Positions 1 to 8,047 of a DNA stretch of 47,275 nt are shown in pieces. The position numbers were made by a program, and so were the translations under genes. Below the pieces are notes generated by a model. The model was not told where the DNA came from, ran no database searches, and saw only the letters and a program-made list of their open reading frames with translations. Where the stretch lies: positions 1-47,275 of the forward strand of contig JAFWQP010000122.1 in the NCBI GenBank assembly GCA_017509045.1, read 5' to 3'. Position 1 is the first letter of the stretch; each line of letters opens with the position of its first letter. The DNA comes from Bacteroidales bacterium (GTDB taxonomy: Bacteria > Bacteroidota > Bacteroidia > Bacteroidales > P3).

Positions 1-431
1 AGGTAGGCAATCACCACATCCGACTGTTTCTCTGTACTACAACAAAATATATATACCGTGCGGGAAAGATAGGATACACCCAAATAGCATGAATTGTTTT
101 GGTCGATGTGTTCATCGACTACGGGGGCGGGCTTGGTGGGGTCTTGACGGCTGCGCTGGGTGAACATCGTCACGTCCCAGCCTGCCTCCATCTGCTGCTC
201 CTGCTCTTTTGTAGGGGTGGCAAGCCCGAATGTAGAGCAGAGCCACTGCCAGCTCTGGTCATCGATTGCCTCCAGCAGCGTCACATCGGCTGTGATGCCT
301 GTATCAAGAGTAAAGTTGGTGACACTAGCCACACGCACGTCTGTACGTCCCGAATAGCGATTGTACAGGTCGGTCTGTGCCACAACACTGGTGGCACAGC
401 CTAATAGCAAGAAAAAAAGTATTTTCTTCAT
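1..431 (-). CDS. Secreted protein of unknown function, 3' end missing (window edge)
   Basis: The reverse strand reads open from an ATG at 431 to the window edge without a stop, so the C-terminus is missing. The product starts with MKKILFFLLLGCATSVVAQ, a clear signal peptide with cleavage after AQ, so it is exported to the periplasm or beyond. The mature part begins TDLYNRYSGRTDVRVASV, vaguely like the start of DUF4252 proteins, which in Bacteroidales often follow a sigma factor and its anti-sigma partner. That link rests mainly on position and is weak. The gene begins 20 bases after the anti-sigma-like gene and is probably the third gene of that operon. No catalytic motif is visible. Confidence 0.65.
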   Translation of the reverse strand, partial: MKKILFFLLLGCATSVVAQTDLYNRYSGRTDVRVASVTNFTLDTGITADVTLLEAIDDQSWQWLCSTFGLATPTKEQEQQMEAGWDVTMFTQRSRQDPTKPAPVVDEHIDQNNSCYLGVSYLSRTVYIFCCSTEKQSDVVIAY

Positions 432-451
432 AACGAAACAAGTGTCAATTG

Positions 452-1000
452 TTAGGTGCGAAGAAATTTCCAGATGTCGTTAATAACTGAGTCAGGTGAG
501 CACTGTGTGTTGCATGCCACTATTGGATCTTCTGAAACAATAGGGGGCTCCAACTGTTCCACATCCACCTCTTCAATGACAGCCTGCTCTACTGGCGCAA
601 CAGAAACCAACTTTGGCTTGGGTTGCAAAATAGCCGTGTCGTGTTGACGCATCCTCGTCTCTATCGAGGTCATCTGTTGTGTCGGCTCCACTTGCTTTGA
701 CACAACGGGCATACCCGACTCCTCTTCACTCAACGTAGGCACATCTGCCTGAGCCATTATAGGTGTTTCTGCCAACTGATTGTCAACTGAAGGACGGGCA
801 AAGAAGAATACACCAGTCACCAAAAGCACTACAGCAACACCTGCCACAGCTGAATAACGACGGCGTTTTATAGCTCTAACTCGCATGTTGGCAGCCTGCA
901 GTACCTGGTCGCGATGAGTCAGCCGATTCAGTTCGTCCAACTCTTCGGCATTTAGGTCGCCTTCATTATAGCGACGAAGAAGTGTTTCTAGATTCTTCAT
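452..1000 (-). CDS. Single-pass membrane protein, probable anti-sigma factor
   Basis: This 182-residue protein has a charged N-terminal cytoplasmic part (about 1-47), one membrane segment at about 50-68 (VAGVAVVLLVTGVFFFA), and a low-complexity acidic tail rich in E, P, V and Q. The tail ends with a cysteine-containing motif, CNTQCSPDSVINDIWKFL. I recall similar C-terminal motifs in other Bacteroidales proteins encoded behind ECF sigma genes. Its start codon overlaps the sigma-factor stop codon (ATGA), so the two are translationally coupled. Holding the sigma factor at the membrane is inferred from this arrangement. No zinc-binding anti-sigma motif (HxxxCxxC) is present in the N-terminal part, so the mode of binding is unknown. 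Confidence 0.7.
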   Translation of the reverse strand: MKNLETLLRRYNEGDLNAEELDELNRLTHRDQVLQAANMRVRAIKRRRYSAVAGVAVVLLVTGVFFFARPSVDNQLAETPIMAQADVPTLSEEESGMPVVSKQVEPTQQMTSIETRMRQHDTAILQPKPKLVSVAPVEQAVIEEVDVEQLEPPIVSEDPIVACNTQCSPDSVINDIWKFLRT

Positions 1001-1485
1001 GGCTTAAATATATCTTTATCGTTTATTTCCATTTCTATCAATTGCTCTCTCAACTTGTTCTGTCCTCTGTCAAATAGTTTTTTCACCATTGTTTCGGACA
1101 GCCCTTTCTTTCTGGCTATCTCTGCCTTGGTATACCCTTGCTCATAGTAGAGATAGAGTATCTCTTTAATACGCTTTGGCAGCAAATCCATCAATTCCCC
1201 CAATCTCTGCAATCGTTTGTTATTGACATCCGCCTCGGGAGCAGGGATATCCAACATATTGTCCAATAGCACCTCGCGATTTTTCACTTTCATCTTCAAA
1301 CAGATATTTCGCAACACAGCCACACAATATTTGTATGGATCCCCCCACAGTTGGCGTGTCATCGTTACCACCAAAGCTTCCTGCACAGCATCTTCCGAAT
1401 CCGTCTCGTTCTGCAGAATCGCGAATGCCATCCGGTATAGATCCAGATAGTGGTCGGCTAGCATCTGTTTGTCTGCTTCTCGCAT
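997..1485 (-). CDS. ECF-type RNA polymerase sigma-70 factor
   Basis: At 162 residues this has the usual ECF sigma size and layout. Region 2 (about 8-75) contains YRMAFAILQNETDSEDAVQEAL, the core-binding and -10 recognition helices. Region 4 (about 95-150) carries LPKRIKEILYLYYEQGYTKAEIARKKGLSETMVKKLFDRGQNKLRE, a helix-turn-helix for the -35 region. It would direct RNA polymerase to a small regulon, probably including its own operon. The start at 1485 gives a full region 2; a start at 1501 exists only in another frame. It overlaps the next gene by four bases. A weak match to the Bacteroides -7 box lies upstream but I do not call it. Confidence 0.9.
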   Translation of the reverse strand: MREADKQMLADHYLDLYRMAFAILQNETDSEDAVQEALVVTMTRQLWGDPYKYCVAVLRNICLKMKVKNREVLLDNMLDIPAPEADVNNKRLQRLGELMDLLPKRIKEILYLYYEQGYTKAEIARKKGLSETMVKKLFDRGQNKLREQLIEMEINDKDIFKP

Positions 1486-1555
1486 AGGCGGATTTTTTCA
1501 TGTTTTGCTATATACTGTCAAATATGCCAAAATCGTCACCTTTTGAGGGCGATAT

Positions 1556-2002
1556 TTAACTTTTTTTATGATAGTTTGGCAATTTTGGTATCATTTCGAC
1601 CTTTTTTTCTGCAAAAACGACCCTACAGCATACCTGTCCCACCCCATTCGTCAGACATAGGTAAGGGACCTGCAACACCAGGTTGTAGCGACACGCCTGG
1701 TCGAGCACCTTCTGTGTGAGTGCCACCGACTCGTTCTTGCATTCCACGATAATCAACGGCCTCACCTCTTCGTCAAACACCACAATGTCGCACCGCCGCG
1801 TCATACCGTTGAGTGTTATGGCTCCTTCCACCTGCATCAGCTCTAACGGATAGCCCAACTCTTCGTGCAGATAATGTATGACATGTTGCCGTACCCATTC
1901 TTCGGGCGTCAGCGCCACAAAGCGGTTGCGAACAATATCGAAGACCTCCCTACGGCCTTCCGAATCACGCAGTTTAATATTCGTTGTCCGACGACTCTTC
2001 AT
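1556..2002 (-). CDS. Small HsdR_N-like (PD-(D/E)XK fold) protein of unknown role
   Basis: This 148-residue protein resembles the widespread Bacteroidales family annotated as type I restriction enzyme R protein N-terminus (HSDR_N_2). Visible features are ALTPEEWVRQH (about 30-40), a TLNGMTRRCDIVVFD strand carrying Asp72, and LIIVECKN carrying Glu87-x-Lys89. Together these form the D...ExK signature of the restriction-nuclease fold. It has no helicase domain and no methylase partner here, so it is not a working type I enzyme; the family's role is unknown. The start at 2002 lies inside the end of the TonB receptor gene (29-base overlap). The family-typical N-terminal segment starts close to this Met, which supports the start. 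Translation is probably coupled to the receptor gene. Confidence 0.8.
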   Translation of the reverse strand: MKSRRTTNIKLRDSEGRREVFDIVRNRFVALTPEEWVRQHVIHYLHEELGYPLELMQVEGAITLNGMTRRCDIVVFDEEVRPLIIVECKNESVALTQKVLDQACRYNLVLQVPYLCLTNGVGQVCCRVVFAEKKVEMIPKLPNYHKKS

Positions 2003-4517
2003 CTTCGTTCATCGTAGGCTTCTGTTTGAGACCGTTGTTAATCTTATACGAGAACCCCACCGATATCGTAGGCGAGATACGGCGTGCCCGCACCAATCGG
2101 TCTAATTGTTCGGTATGTGTCTCATGTCCCCATCCGCCAGTGGCAAACACATCACCCACGCGAAGGTTCACCGTGCCGCGTTTCTGCAACACATCCTTCT
2201 TCACGGCCAAATCGCACCAATAAGAGGGGAACATCGTCGTCTGCAAGTCGAGCCACGGAGCAAAATACTGTCCCGAGAACTGCACCGTCCAATCGTGCGG
2301 CAAAGTCATAAAGGACGAGAACTTTCCACTAGCCTGCACAGCCTCCTGCCGCTTGTTGTCCAACAGAGCCGTTCCCTCTATCACACTCTTGTACAGATTG
2401 ACACTCACATTCAGTTTCCACCATTTCAATATCTGCCAGTCCACTATCAGTTCCAAGCCATAGTTATAGCCTTTGTCCAAATTCTGCCATGTGCTTGCCC
2501 AATAGCCGTCGTACTGTGGGTTGTAGGGCATCCACCACGAATAACGCTGTTGCGACACCGAGTCCCACACATAGCCATATCGCGTCATCATATTGTTAGT
2601 CTGACGGTAATAGGCACAGGTATAGATATTCCACTTGTCAAGACTGAGGTTATACGACAGCTCAAAGGCATTGGTAAACTCAGGGTCGAGGTTGGGATTG
2701 CCAAAACCCAGTTCTTGTCCCTCGCGCACATCCAAATAGGGATTCAAGTCCCACATGTGTGGACGACGTACACGCCGACTATAACTCGCCTGCATGCTGT
2801 TGCTCTTGTTTATCTCATACGACACATGCATCGTTGGATACAGCTTCCAATAATCCTTATGCACCGCTTCAGTAGCAGGGTGGTTGATATCGTGCCCATA
2901 CAGATACGAGTATTCCTCCCTCAACCCTGCCTGCGCCGACAGTTGCTCGGTCAGTTTTCCTCCCAGTGTAACATATACTGCATGGGTCTGCTGCGTATAG
3001 TCGAAATGGGTAGACGAAACAGTATCATGGTATTTATACAATTCGTGCGTCAAAGGGTCGTACTCGGTACGATAGTATACCGCATTCTGGTTTGGCCAAT
3101 CCAACCGACCTTCATACCCCGTCTCTAGTTTCCAATTCTCACCAAAGGGATGCACATAGTTCACCTTAGCGTTAAGTGCCTGATGGTGGTTCTCGCTCTC
3201 CGTCTCACGCAGGTAATAGTGGTCCCATACAGCCAACGGATTGTCGTACACCTGTTCTTGGAATCCGCTGCCCTGCACATGTCGCATCGAGAAGGTGACA
3301 TCGGCGGTCAACTCGCGGTCTTTCTCCTCAAACTTTTTGATATAACTCAGGTTGAACGTATGGTTTACATTGGCATTGTTGTTTGTGTCCGCCTGCATAT
3401 AGTCGAGCAAATGGTTCTCGTTGAGCAAGTCGGTCGAAAATATCTGGCTCATCCTATTGCGCGCCCCGCCCCTCAGTTGGTAAGAGAACAACAGGCTGTT
3501 CTTATCATTAAAATAATACTCGCCACCCACCTTCATGCTGCCCATATAATTGCGACGTATGCTATACTGGTCTATCGTGTCGTGACTCCAAGCCACACCG
3601 TTGCGAATACGGCGAATATTCGAGTGCGACACACTTCCCCTGCTGCGCATACCACCATCAAGGGTGAAGAAAAGATTGTACTTCTCGGTTGTATAGTTCA
3701 GGCTGATACTTCCCATCGTGGTGGGTATCACCTGTGGCAGCACATCAGGAATCAAAAAAGGCAATGGCGTCCCCACATTCACGTTCACCACACCGTTCAA
3801 CCCCAAAGCACCCGATGTCTTCTCTTTCAGTTTCAAGTTAATGATACCGCTCATCCCTTCAGGATCGTACTTTGCCGAAGGATTGGTAATCACCTCCACG
3901 CTTTCCACCGAACTGGCTGGTACCTGTTCCAGCAGTGTCTCTAGGTCGTTGCCCATCAACTCGTAAGGACGGCCATTGATAAGCACCTTCACATTCGACG
4001 AACCGCGCAACGACACATTGCCGTCGTTATCCACCGACACACTCGGCACCTGCTCCAACACATCGGTAGCCGTGCCGCCGCTCGACACCAAGTTCTTGTC
4101 CACATTCACCACGCGTTTGTCCAATTGGTATTCCACAAGCGTCCGCTCCGCCGTTACCGTCACCTCATCCATCATCATTGCCGAAGGTGCTATCTGTATC
4201 TTACCCAAGCTCGACGACTGGTGTTTCTCACTCAGCACCACCGTTTGGGGATAGAAATAGGTCTCATATCCCATAAACGACACCCGCACCAGGTAGCGCC
4301 CATACGCCGCCTTTACTGAAAAGGAGCCGTTGCTCTCTGTCACCGTACCGGTCACCAAACTCGAATCTTTGGCATTAAGCACCGCTACCGTTGCGTATTC
4401 TACATGCGCACCCGTTTTACTATCATACACCCTGCCCGTTATCTTGCCTTGGGCAAGCATTTGGGTTGCAATAACCATCAGAGCCAACAAAGTGGCCAAT
4501 TGTCTATGTTTCATCAA
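1974..4517 (-). CDS. TonB-dependent outer-membrane receptor with carboxypeptidase-like N-terminal domain
   Basis: This 847-residue outer-membrane protein begins with a signal peptide (cleavage after MLAQ, about residue 22). A carboxypeptidase-regulatory-like beta-sandwich follows (GKITGRVYDSKTGAHVEYATV, to about 105). Next is a plug domain (about 125-230; LRGSSNVKVLINGRP), then a long 22-strand-type barrel of the outer membrane beta-barrel family 3. Substrates of this family are usually unknown: siderophores, peptides or glycans are possible. No SusD partner is adjacent, which argues against a classic polysaccharide locus. Two consecutive Met codons (4517, 4514) could both start translation. 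The gene starts 29 bases after the PAS gene and probably shares its transcript. Confidence 0.9.
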   Translation of the reverse strand: MMKHRQLATLLALMVIATQMLAQGKITGRVYDSKTGAHVEYATVAVLNAKDSSLVTGTVTESNGSFSVKAAYGRYLVRVSFMGYETYFYPQTVVLSEKHQSSSLGKIQIAPSAMMMDEVTVTAERTLVEYQLDKRVVNVDKNLVSSGGTATDVLEQVPSVSVDNDGNVSLRGSSNVKVLINGRPYELMGNDLETLLEQVPASSVESVEVITNPSAKYDPEGMSGIINLKLKEKTSGALGLNGVVNVNVGTPLPFLIPDVLPQVIPTTMGSISLNYTTEKYNLFFTLDGGMRSRGSVSHSNIRRIRNGVAWSHDTIDQYSIRRNYMGSMKVGGEYYFNDKNSLLFSYQLRGGARNRMSQIFSTDLLNENHLLDYMQADTNNNANVNHTFNLSYIKKFEEKDRELTADVTFSMRHVQGSGFQEQVYDNPLAVWDHYYLRETESENHHQALNAKVNYVHPFGENWKLETGYEGRLDWPNQNAVYYRTEYDPLTHELYKYHDTVSSTHFDYTQQTHAVYVTLGGKLTEQLSAQAGLREEYSYLYGHDINHPATEAVHKDYWKLYPTMHVSYEINKSNSMQASYSRRVRRPHMWDLNPYLDVREGQELGFGNPNLDPEFTNAFELSYNLSLDKWNIYTCAYYRQTNNMMTRYGYVWDSVSQQRYSWWMPYNPQYDGYWASTWQNLDKGYNYGLELIVDWQILKWWKLNVSVNLYKSVIEGTALLDNKRQEAVQASGKFSSFMTLPHDWTVQFSGQYFAPWLDLQTTMFPSYWCDLAVKKDVLQKRGTVNLRVGDVFATGGWGHETHTEQLDRLVRARRISPTISVGFSYKINNGLKQKPTMNEDEESSDNEY

Positions 4518-4546
4518 TACAAATATTTTTTTGTCTATTCTATTCT

Positions 4547-4879
4547 CTAACCCCTCACATAATGAGGCATATCGAAGGGTATCGGCAACGATATCTCTAT
4601 CAACCCGCCAAATTCACCATTCTCATACCAGGGCACCTGGTAAATCAGTTTCTTCACACCCTTTTTCTCAATCGTATAGGCGTTCAGCTTCTCATTCTCC
4701 AGCAGGTCTTTCAAGATAGCAGCTGCATGTGGGGGATGGCAATCAAACAAATTGTTGCCGATAATCTTCTGCCCATGACTGTTCACCACCGCCGAAGTGG
4801 TATTCATATCCAATATGTTGCCTTCCTTGTCACACACGGTGATGGCAACACCTTTCAATTCTTCAAAATACTTGTCCAT
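4547..4879 (-). CDS. Small PAS-domain protein
   Basis: A 110-residue protein that is a single PAS fold: GVAITVCDKEGNILDMNTTS at the start, GNNLFDCHPPHAAAILKDLL in the helix region, and IYQVPWYENGEFGGLIEIS at the end. Such stand-alone PAS proteins bind small ligands or cofactors, but there is no kinase, cyclase or DNA-binding part, so any output must go through a partner. It lies between ptb and the TonB receptor. Its start codon is only five bases beyond the T-run of a strong terminator (4885-4920) and no Shine-Dalgarno fits in that space. Expression therefore depends on read-through or an internal promoter in ptb. PAS fold is confident; function is unknown. Confidence 0.8.
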   Translation of the reverse strand: MDKYFEELKGVAITVCDKEGNILDMNTTSAVVNSHGQKIIGNNLFDCHPPHAAAILKDLLENEKLNAYTIEKKGVKKLIYQVPWYENGEFGGLIEISLPIPFDMPHYVRG

Positions 4880-4884
4880 AACAC

Positions 4885-4920
4885 AAAAAAAGGGCTCGCC
4901 TTCCCTTTGACGGCGAGCCC
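4885..4920 (-). terminator. Rho-independent terminator of ptb
   Basis: On the reverse strand a perfect 9-bp stem, GGGCTCGCC with GGCGAGCCC, around an 11-base loop is followed by seven T. It lies 13 bases past the ptb stop codon and directly abuts the PAS gene start. Confidence 0.9.
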
Positions 4921-4933
4921 CGATTAATGATAA

Positions 4934-5842
4934 TTATTTGCACTGCAAAGCAGCCAGTGCAATGCTGTACAGTTTAGTCTTGGCACTGTCGCCACGGCTG
5001 GTGAGGACGCAAGGTACGCGTGCACCCATCACCATGCAAGCCAGTTCGGCATGAGCAAACTTGGTGCAAGCCTTGTAGAAGATGTTACCGCTCTCGATGT
5101 TGGGGAACAACAGGCAGTCGGCATCGCCAGCCACCTCGGAAGTGAGCTTCTTGGTCTGTGCGCTCTCCTTGTCGATGGCGCAGTCGAGGCTCAGAGGTCC
5201 GTCAACCACAGCACCGGGAATCTGGCCGCGGAGACTCTGCATACCAAGCCATGCGGCTTCGGCGCAAGCGGGCATTCCGATGGAGACCTGCTCGGTAGCA
5301 GCAAGGACAGCCACCTTGGGTTTGGGGTTCTGCAGGCTCTTCGAGACCTGGATGAGGAAGTTCATGATAGCGGTCTTCTGCTTAAAGTCGGGAGCCGGGA
5401 TGATGGCCATATCGGAGCAGACAAGCAGCTTGTGATAAGCGGGAACCTCCATGACAGCCATGTGGGTCAGCATATCGTTCTTCTTGCCGGGCATAAGACC
5501 AGTCTCTTTGTTCAGGATAGCACGCATATACTTGTCGGTTGAAAGCAGACCCTTCATCAGGAAATCGCCCTTGCCTTCGTTGATGAGCTTCACAGCAAGT
5601 GCGCCAGCCTTGTTGTCGTTGGCCTCCTGCACAAGTTCAAACTTATCGGGGTTGATACCCTCTTCGGCACAAATCTTCTTGATGGTTTCGATATCACCAA
5701 CAAGAGTGGCGTTGACAATACCCTTGTCGACAGCGGCACTAACTGCACCAATGGTATGGGAATCGTTGGCGTAAGCTGCAACCAAATTCTTCTTTTCCTT
5801 GCTCTTTACGAGTTCCAGAAGGTCATCTAATTTTGTAATCAT
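4934..5842 (-). CDS. ptb: Phosphate butyryltransferase
   Basis: This 302-residue protein belongs to the phosphate acetyl/butyryl transferase family and has the length of Ptb (about 300), shorter than full-size Pta. Ptb converts butyryl-CoA and phosphate to butyryl phosphate, which butyrate kinase then uses to make ATP. Recognisable parts are AYANDSHTIGAVSAAVDKGI near the N-terminus, GDFLMKGLLSTDKYMRAILN (about 112-131), SDMAIIPAPDFKQK, and the C-terminal GARVPCVLTSRGDSAKTKL (CoA/phosphate site). No butyrate kinase gene is in the window. With the KamB/KamC-like genes nearby it fits lysine fermentation to butyrate. It is transcribed from its own promoter (box at 5890-5897) and ended by the terminator at 4885-4920. 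Confidence 0.88.
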   Translation of the reverse strand: MITKLDDLLELVKSKEKKNLVAAYANDSHTIGAVSAAVDKGIVNATLVGDIETIKKICAEEGINPDKFELVQEANDNKAGALAVKLINEGKGDFLMKGLLSTDKYMRAILNKETGLMPGKKNDMLTHMAVMEVPAYHKLLVCSDMAIIPAPDFKQKTAIMNFLIQVSKSLQNPKPKVAVLAATEQVSIGMPACAEAAWLGMQSLRGQIPGAVVDGPLSLDCAIDKESAQTKKLTSEVAGDADCLLFPNIESGNIFYKACTKFAHAELACMVMGARVPCVLTSRGDSAKTKLYSIALAALQCK

Positions 5843-5889
5843 CTTAATATAAGTTTTTAAGTGTTAATATATACAAAAAATATTGGCTG

Positions 5890-5897
5890 CAAATATA
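5890..5897 (-). promoter_or_regulatory. Bacteroides-type -7 promoter box for ptb
   Basis: Reverse strand TATATTTG matches the TAnnTTTG -7 consensus and is followed by GCAG. It lies 47 bases before the ptb start codon. No good TTTG -33 box is seen at the right spacing. Confidence 0.5.
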
Positions 5898-6128
5898 CAA
5901 AATAATTTGGACTTAACCCTAACAACAGACAAAAAATATTTTGTACACCCCATTTCATTACCCGTTTTTGCCTATGAAATAATACACAAACTCGGCCACT
6001 TAGCTAATGCACTAGCGCATCGCTTTGCTCCTATACTTTATCGGCTACCACGTGCATTGCTTGAGCATAAGTGCCAACCACAGAGAATTTCAATACACAC
6101 TCCCCTGCAGGAATCCACAATCGTATTT
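5898..6128. other. Intergenic region with nothing recognised
   Basis: About 230 bases between the ptb promoter and the end of the next gene. I see no hairpin followed by T, no repeat and no credible reading frame here. Confidence 0.5.
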
Positions 6129-6887
6129 TCAGTACTTCACCTTGACCTCCACACCCTCAATCTTCATTTCTTGCATATCGGGATAATCTATTTCGCTGCC
6201 ATGATAGATATTCATTGTTTCCACACCTCTACGATTTGATATTATTGTGTCGGAAGGCAGAGATGAATTGTCATGATAAATTATCAACATCCCTTTTGCA
6301 GCCGTATCGCTAATGGGGGCATCCTTAGTCGTAGGTTCTGCGCTACTATGAAACATGGCATTGACTTCTTTTGCCCTTTGATTCAACAGTTCCTCATGGA
6401 ACGAAGCCTTCCATCTGTTTTCTTTCTCATCATATACGAAGCGTCCGTCTGGGATATATCCCAAATCACCACCGCAGTGGGCTATTATCTCCATCCTTCT
6501 TCCCTCAAACGAAACATCCCATACCACCAAATTCACATCTATCATTATCGTGTTGGAATCTGGCACAATCAATTGTACCTTGTAGATACGCTCCTTGGTC
6601 AGCACACGGTTCTTCCGTTTGTGCAACAGTTTTTCGTTCGCTAAGACTTTAATAGGCAAACCAACGACCGTATCAGGCAACAGCTTGGCATCAATGTCCG
6701 TTATCAAGGTAATAGTGTGTTTCGGTATTGAATTTGGATATATCTTCCCCCAATATGAAAAAAAATCCTCAACTGTTAGTCTAACAAATCGAGCCTTCAG
6801 CGTGTCGCCTATAAACACCACGCTCTGCGCCCTAACAGCAGAGGCAAAGGCAAACATTGCCACGAATATCAACAGTAGCTTCCTCAT
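6129..6887 (-). CDS. Secreted protein of unknown function
   Basis: A 252-residue protein with a clear signal peptide (MRKLLLIFVAMFAFASAVRAQ, cleavage at about residue 21), so it is exported. The mature part is mostly beta-strand-like, with no cysteine pair forming an obvious motif and no enzyme signature I recognise. The C-terminus (VETMNIYHGSEIDYPDMQEMKIEGVEVKVKY) does not look like a T9SS sorting domain, and there is no lipobox. It appears to be a single-gene unit between kamB (divergent) and ptb (same strand, 286 bases downstream). I cannot assign a function. Confidence 0.75.
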   Translation of the reverse strand: MRKLLLIFVAMFAFASAVRAQSVVFIGDTLKARFVRLTVEDFFSYWGKIYPNSIPKHTITLITDIDAKLLPDTVVGLPIKVLANEKLLHKRKNRVLTKERIYKVQLIVPDSNTIMIDVNLVVWDVSFEGRRMEIIAHCGGDLGYIPDGRFVYDEKENRWKASFHEELLNQRAKEVNAMFHSSAEPTTKDAPISDTAAKGMLIIYHDNSSLPSDTIISNRRGVETMNIYHGSEIDYPDMQEMKIEGVEVKVKY

Positions 6888-6999
6888 CGCCTGTTAGTAT
6901 TACTTGCTCATACCATATAAAGAACGTGCGATGTGCGTTTTTATTGTCCTTGGTAAGACAGTTTGGCGACTGAGTTTACCGTATATCAGGAAAAAAACG

Positions 7000-7007
7000 T
7001 ATCTTTG
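7000..7007 (+). promoter_or_regulatory. Bacteroides-type -7 promoter box for kamB
   Basis: TATCTTTG followed by CAA matches TAnnTTTG. A TTTA at 6975-6978 sits 21 bases upstream as a possible -33 box. The start codon of kamB follows only eight bases after the box, so the transcript would be nearly leaderless. Confidence 0.7.
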
Positions 7008-7015
7008 CAATCGCT

Positions 7016-8023
7016 ATGCCATTTGTGGAGGATATACGTAACTATCGGAGCCTGTCGATTGTAGGGCTCGAGAAGAATACCGGCAAGACGGTCTGTCTGA
7101 ACTATCTGTTGGGTCGTTTGGACGAGTTGGGCATCTCCACAGCCGTCACTTCTATCGGGGTGGACGGGGAGCAGGTTGACTCGGTATATGCTACTGCGAA
7201 GCCGGAAATACGGCTGTATGAAGGGATGCAGTTTATCACTTCCGAACGGCACTACGCCCAGCGTCGGCTGGTTTCCGACATACTAAGTGTGGGAGAACTA
7301 CGCACCGCGTTAGGCCGACTGGTAACGGCACGAGTGCTGTGTGCCGGCAAAGTGTTGCTGTCGGGAGCTGCCACCACAGGCTTGCTGCGAAAGCAGATAG
7401 GACAGTTTAAGCAGCAGGGGGTGCAACTGACTGTGGTGGACGGAGCATTGTCGCGCCTTAGTTTGGCATCGCCCACAGTCACAGATGCAATGATTTTGGC
7501 CACGGGTGCCGCCGTGTCGCCCAACCTGCAACAACTGATTTCGCGCACACGCTTTGTCTATCGGCTTATCAACCTTCCCGAAGTGTCGGAGATGTTGCAA
7601 AGAAAGCTTGCCAACATTCCAACAGGGATTTGGGGCATTGATGGCGACGGGGAGATACACGACCTCGGCATTGCATCAGTATTTCTGCTGGGCAAGGGCG
7701 AAGACAACCTATTTCAGTATGGCAGCACACTTTTTGCCGCCGGTGCAGTGAGCGACAGATTGCTGAAATATCTTGCCGCACAACCGTGCATACGGGACAC
7801 TGTTCTTATAGTGCGCGACTTTACCAAGCTATTTATCACCCCAGAGGTGTACGCCGAATACACCCGACGGGGCGGCACATTGGTGGTGTTGCAGCGTTCG
7901 CGACTGGTGGCGGTATGCCTCAACCCAACCTCTCCGCAAGGCTATACGCTGAACTCTGCCGAAGCATGCCAACAACTATCGGAGGCGTTGGAATGCCCTG
8001 TCTACGATGTGATGAAGTGCTAG
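7016..8023 (+). CDS. kamB: KamB-like subunit of lysine 5,6-aminomutase reactivase
   Basis: In lysine-fermenting anaerobes KamB is encoded with KamC and the B12-dependent lysine 5,6-aminomutase, and the pair is thought to reactivate the enzyme by exchanging damaged cobalamin. This 335-residue protein has a dethiobiotin-synthetase-like P-loop, SLSIVGLEKNTGKTV (about 12-26). It then shows AVTSIGVDGEQVDSV and TAKPEIRLYEGMQF (about 43-73), and the segment VDGALSRLSLASPTVTDAMIL (about 141-161), which I recognise as typical of the family. The start at 7016 directly follows a promoter box and gives the complete P-loop. No kamA, kamD or kamE lies in the window; kamC is 5.1 kb further on, on the same strand. 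The assignment is from motif memory, not alignment. Confidence 0.78.
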   Translation: MPFVEDIRNYRSLSIVGLEKNTGKTVCLNYLLGRLDELGISTAVTSIGVDGEQVDSVYATAKPEIRLYEGMQFITSERHYAQRRLVSDILSVGELRTALGRLVTARVLCAGKVLLSGAATTGLLRKQIGQFKQQGVQLTVVDGALSRLSLASPTVTDAMILATGAAVSPNLQQLISRTRFVYRLINLPEVSEMLQRKLANIPTGIWGIDGDGEIHDLGIASVFLLGKGEDNLFQYGSTLFAAGAVSDRLLKYLAAQPCIRDTVLIVRDFTKLFITPEVYAEYTRRGGTLVVLQRSRLVAVCLNPTSPQGYTLNSAEACQQLSEALECPVYDVMKC

Positions 8024-8047
8024 CGGCCCGATTCCTAAGGAAAATAA

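Noticed and set aside
99..404. Plus-strand frame of 101 codons at the left edge
   Set aside because: The reverse strand carries a gene with a clear signal peptide in the same operon as the sigma factor, so this is its shadow.
4512..4527. Promoter box (AATATTTG) before the TonB receptor gene
   Set aside because: The first consensus T is missing and the box would put the transcript start inside the start codon.
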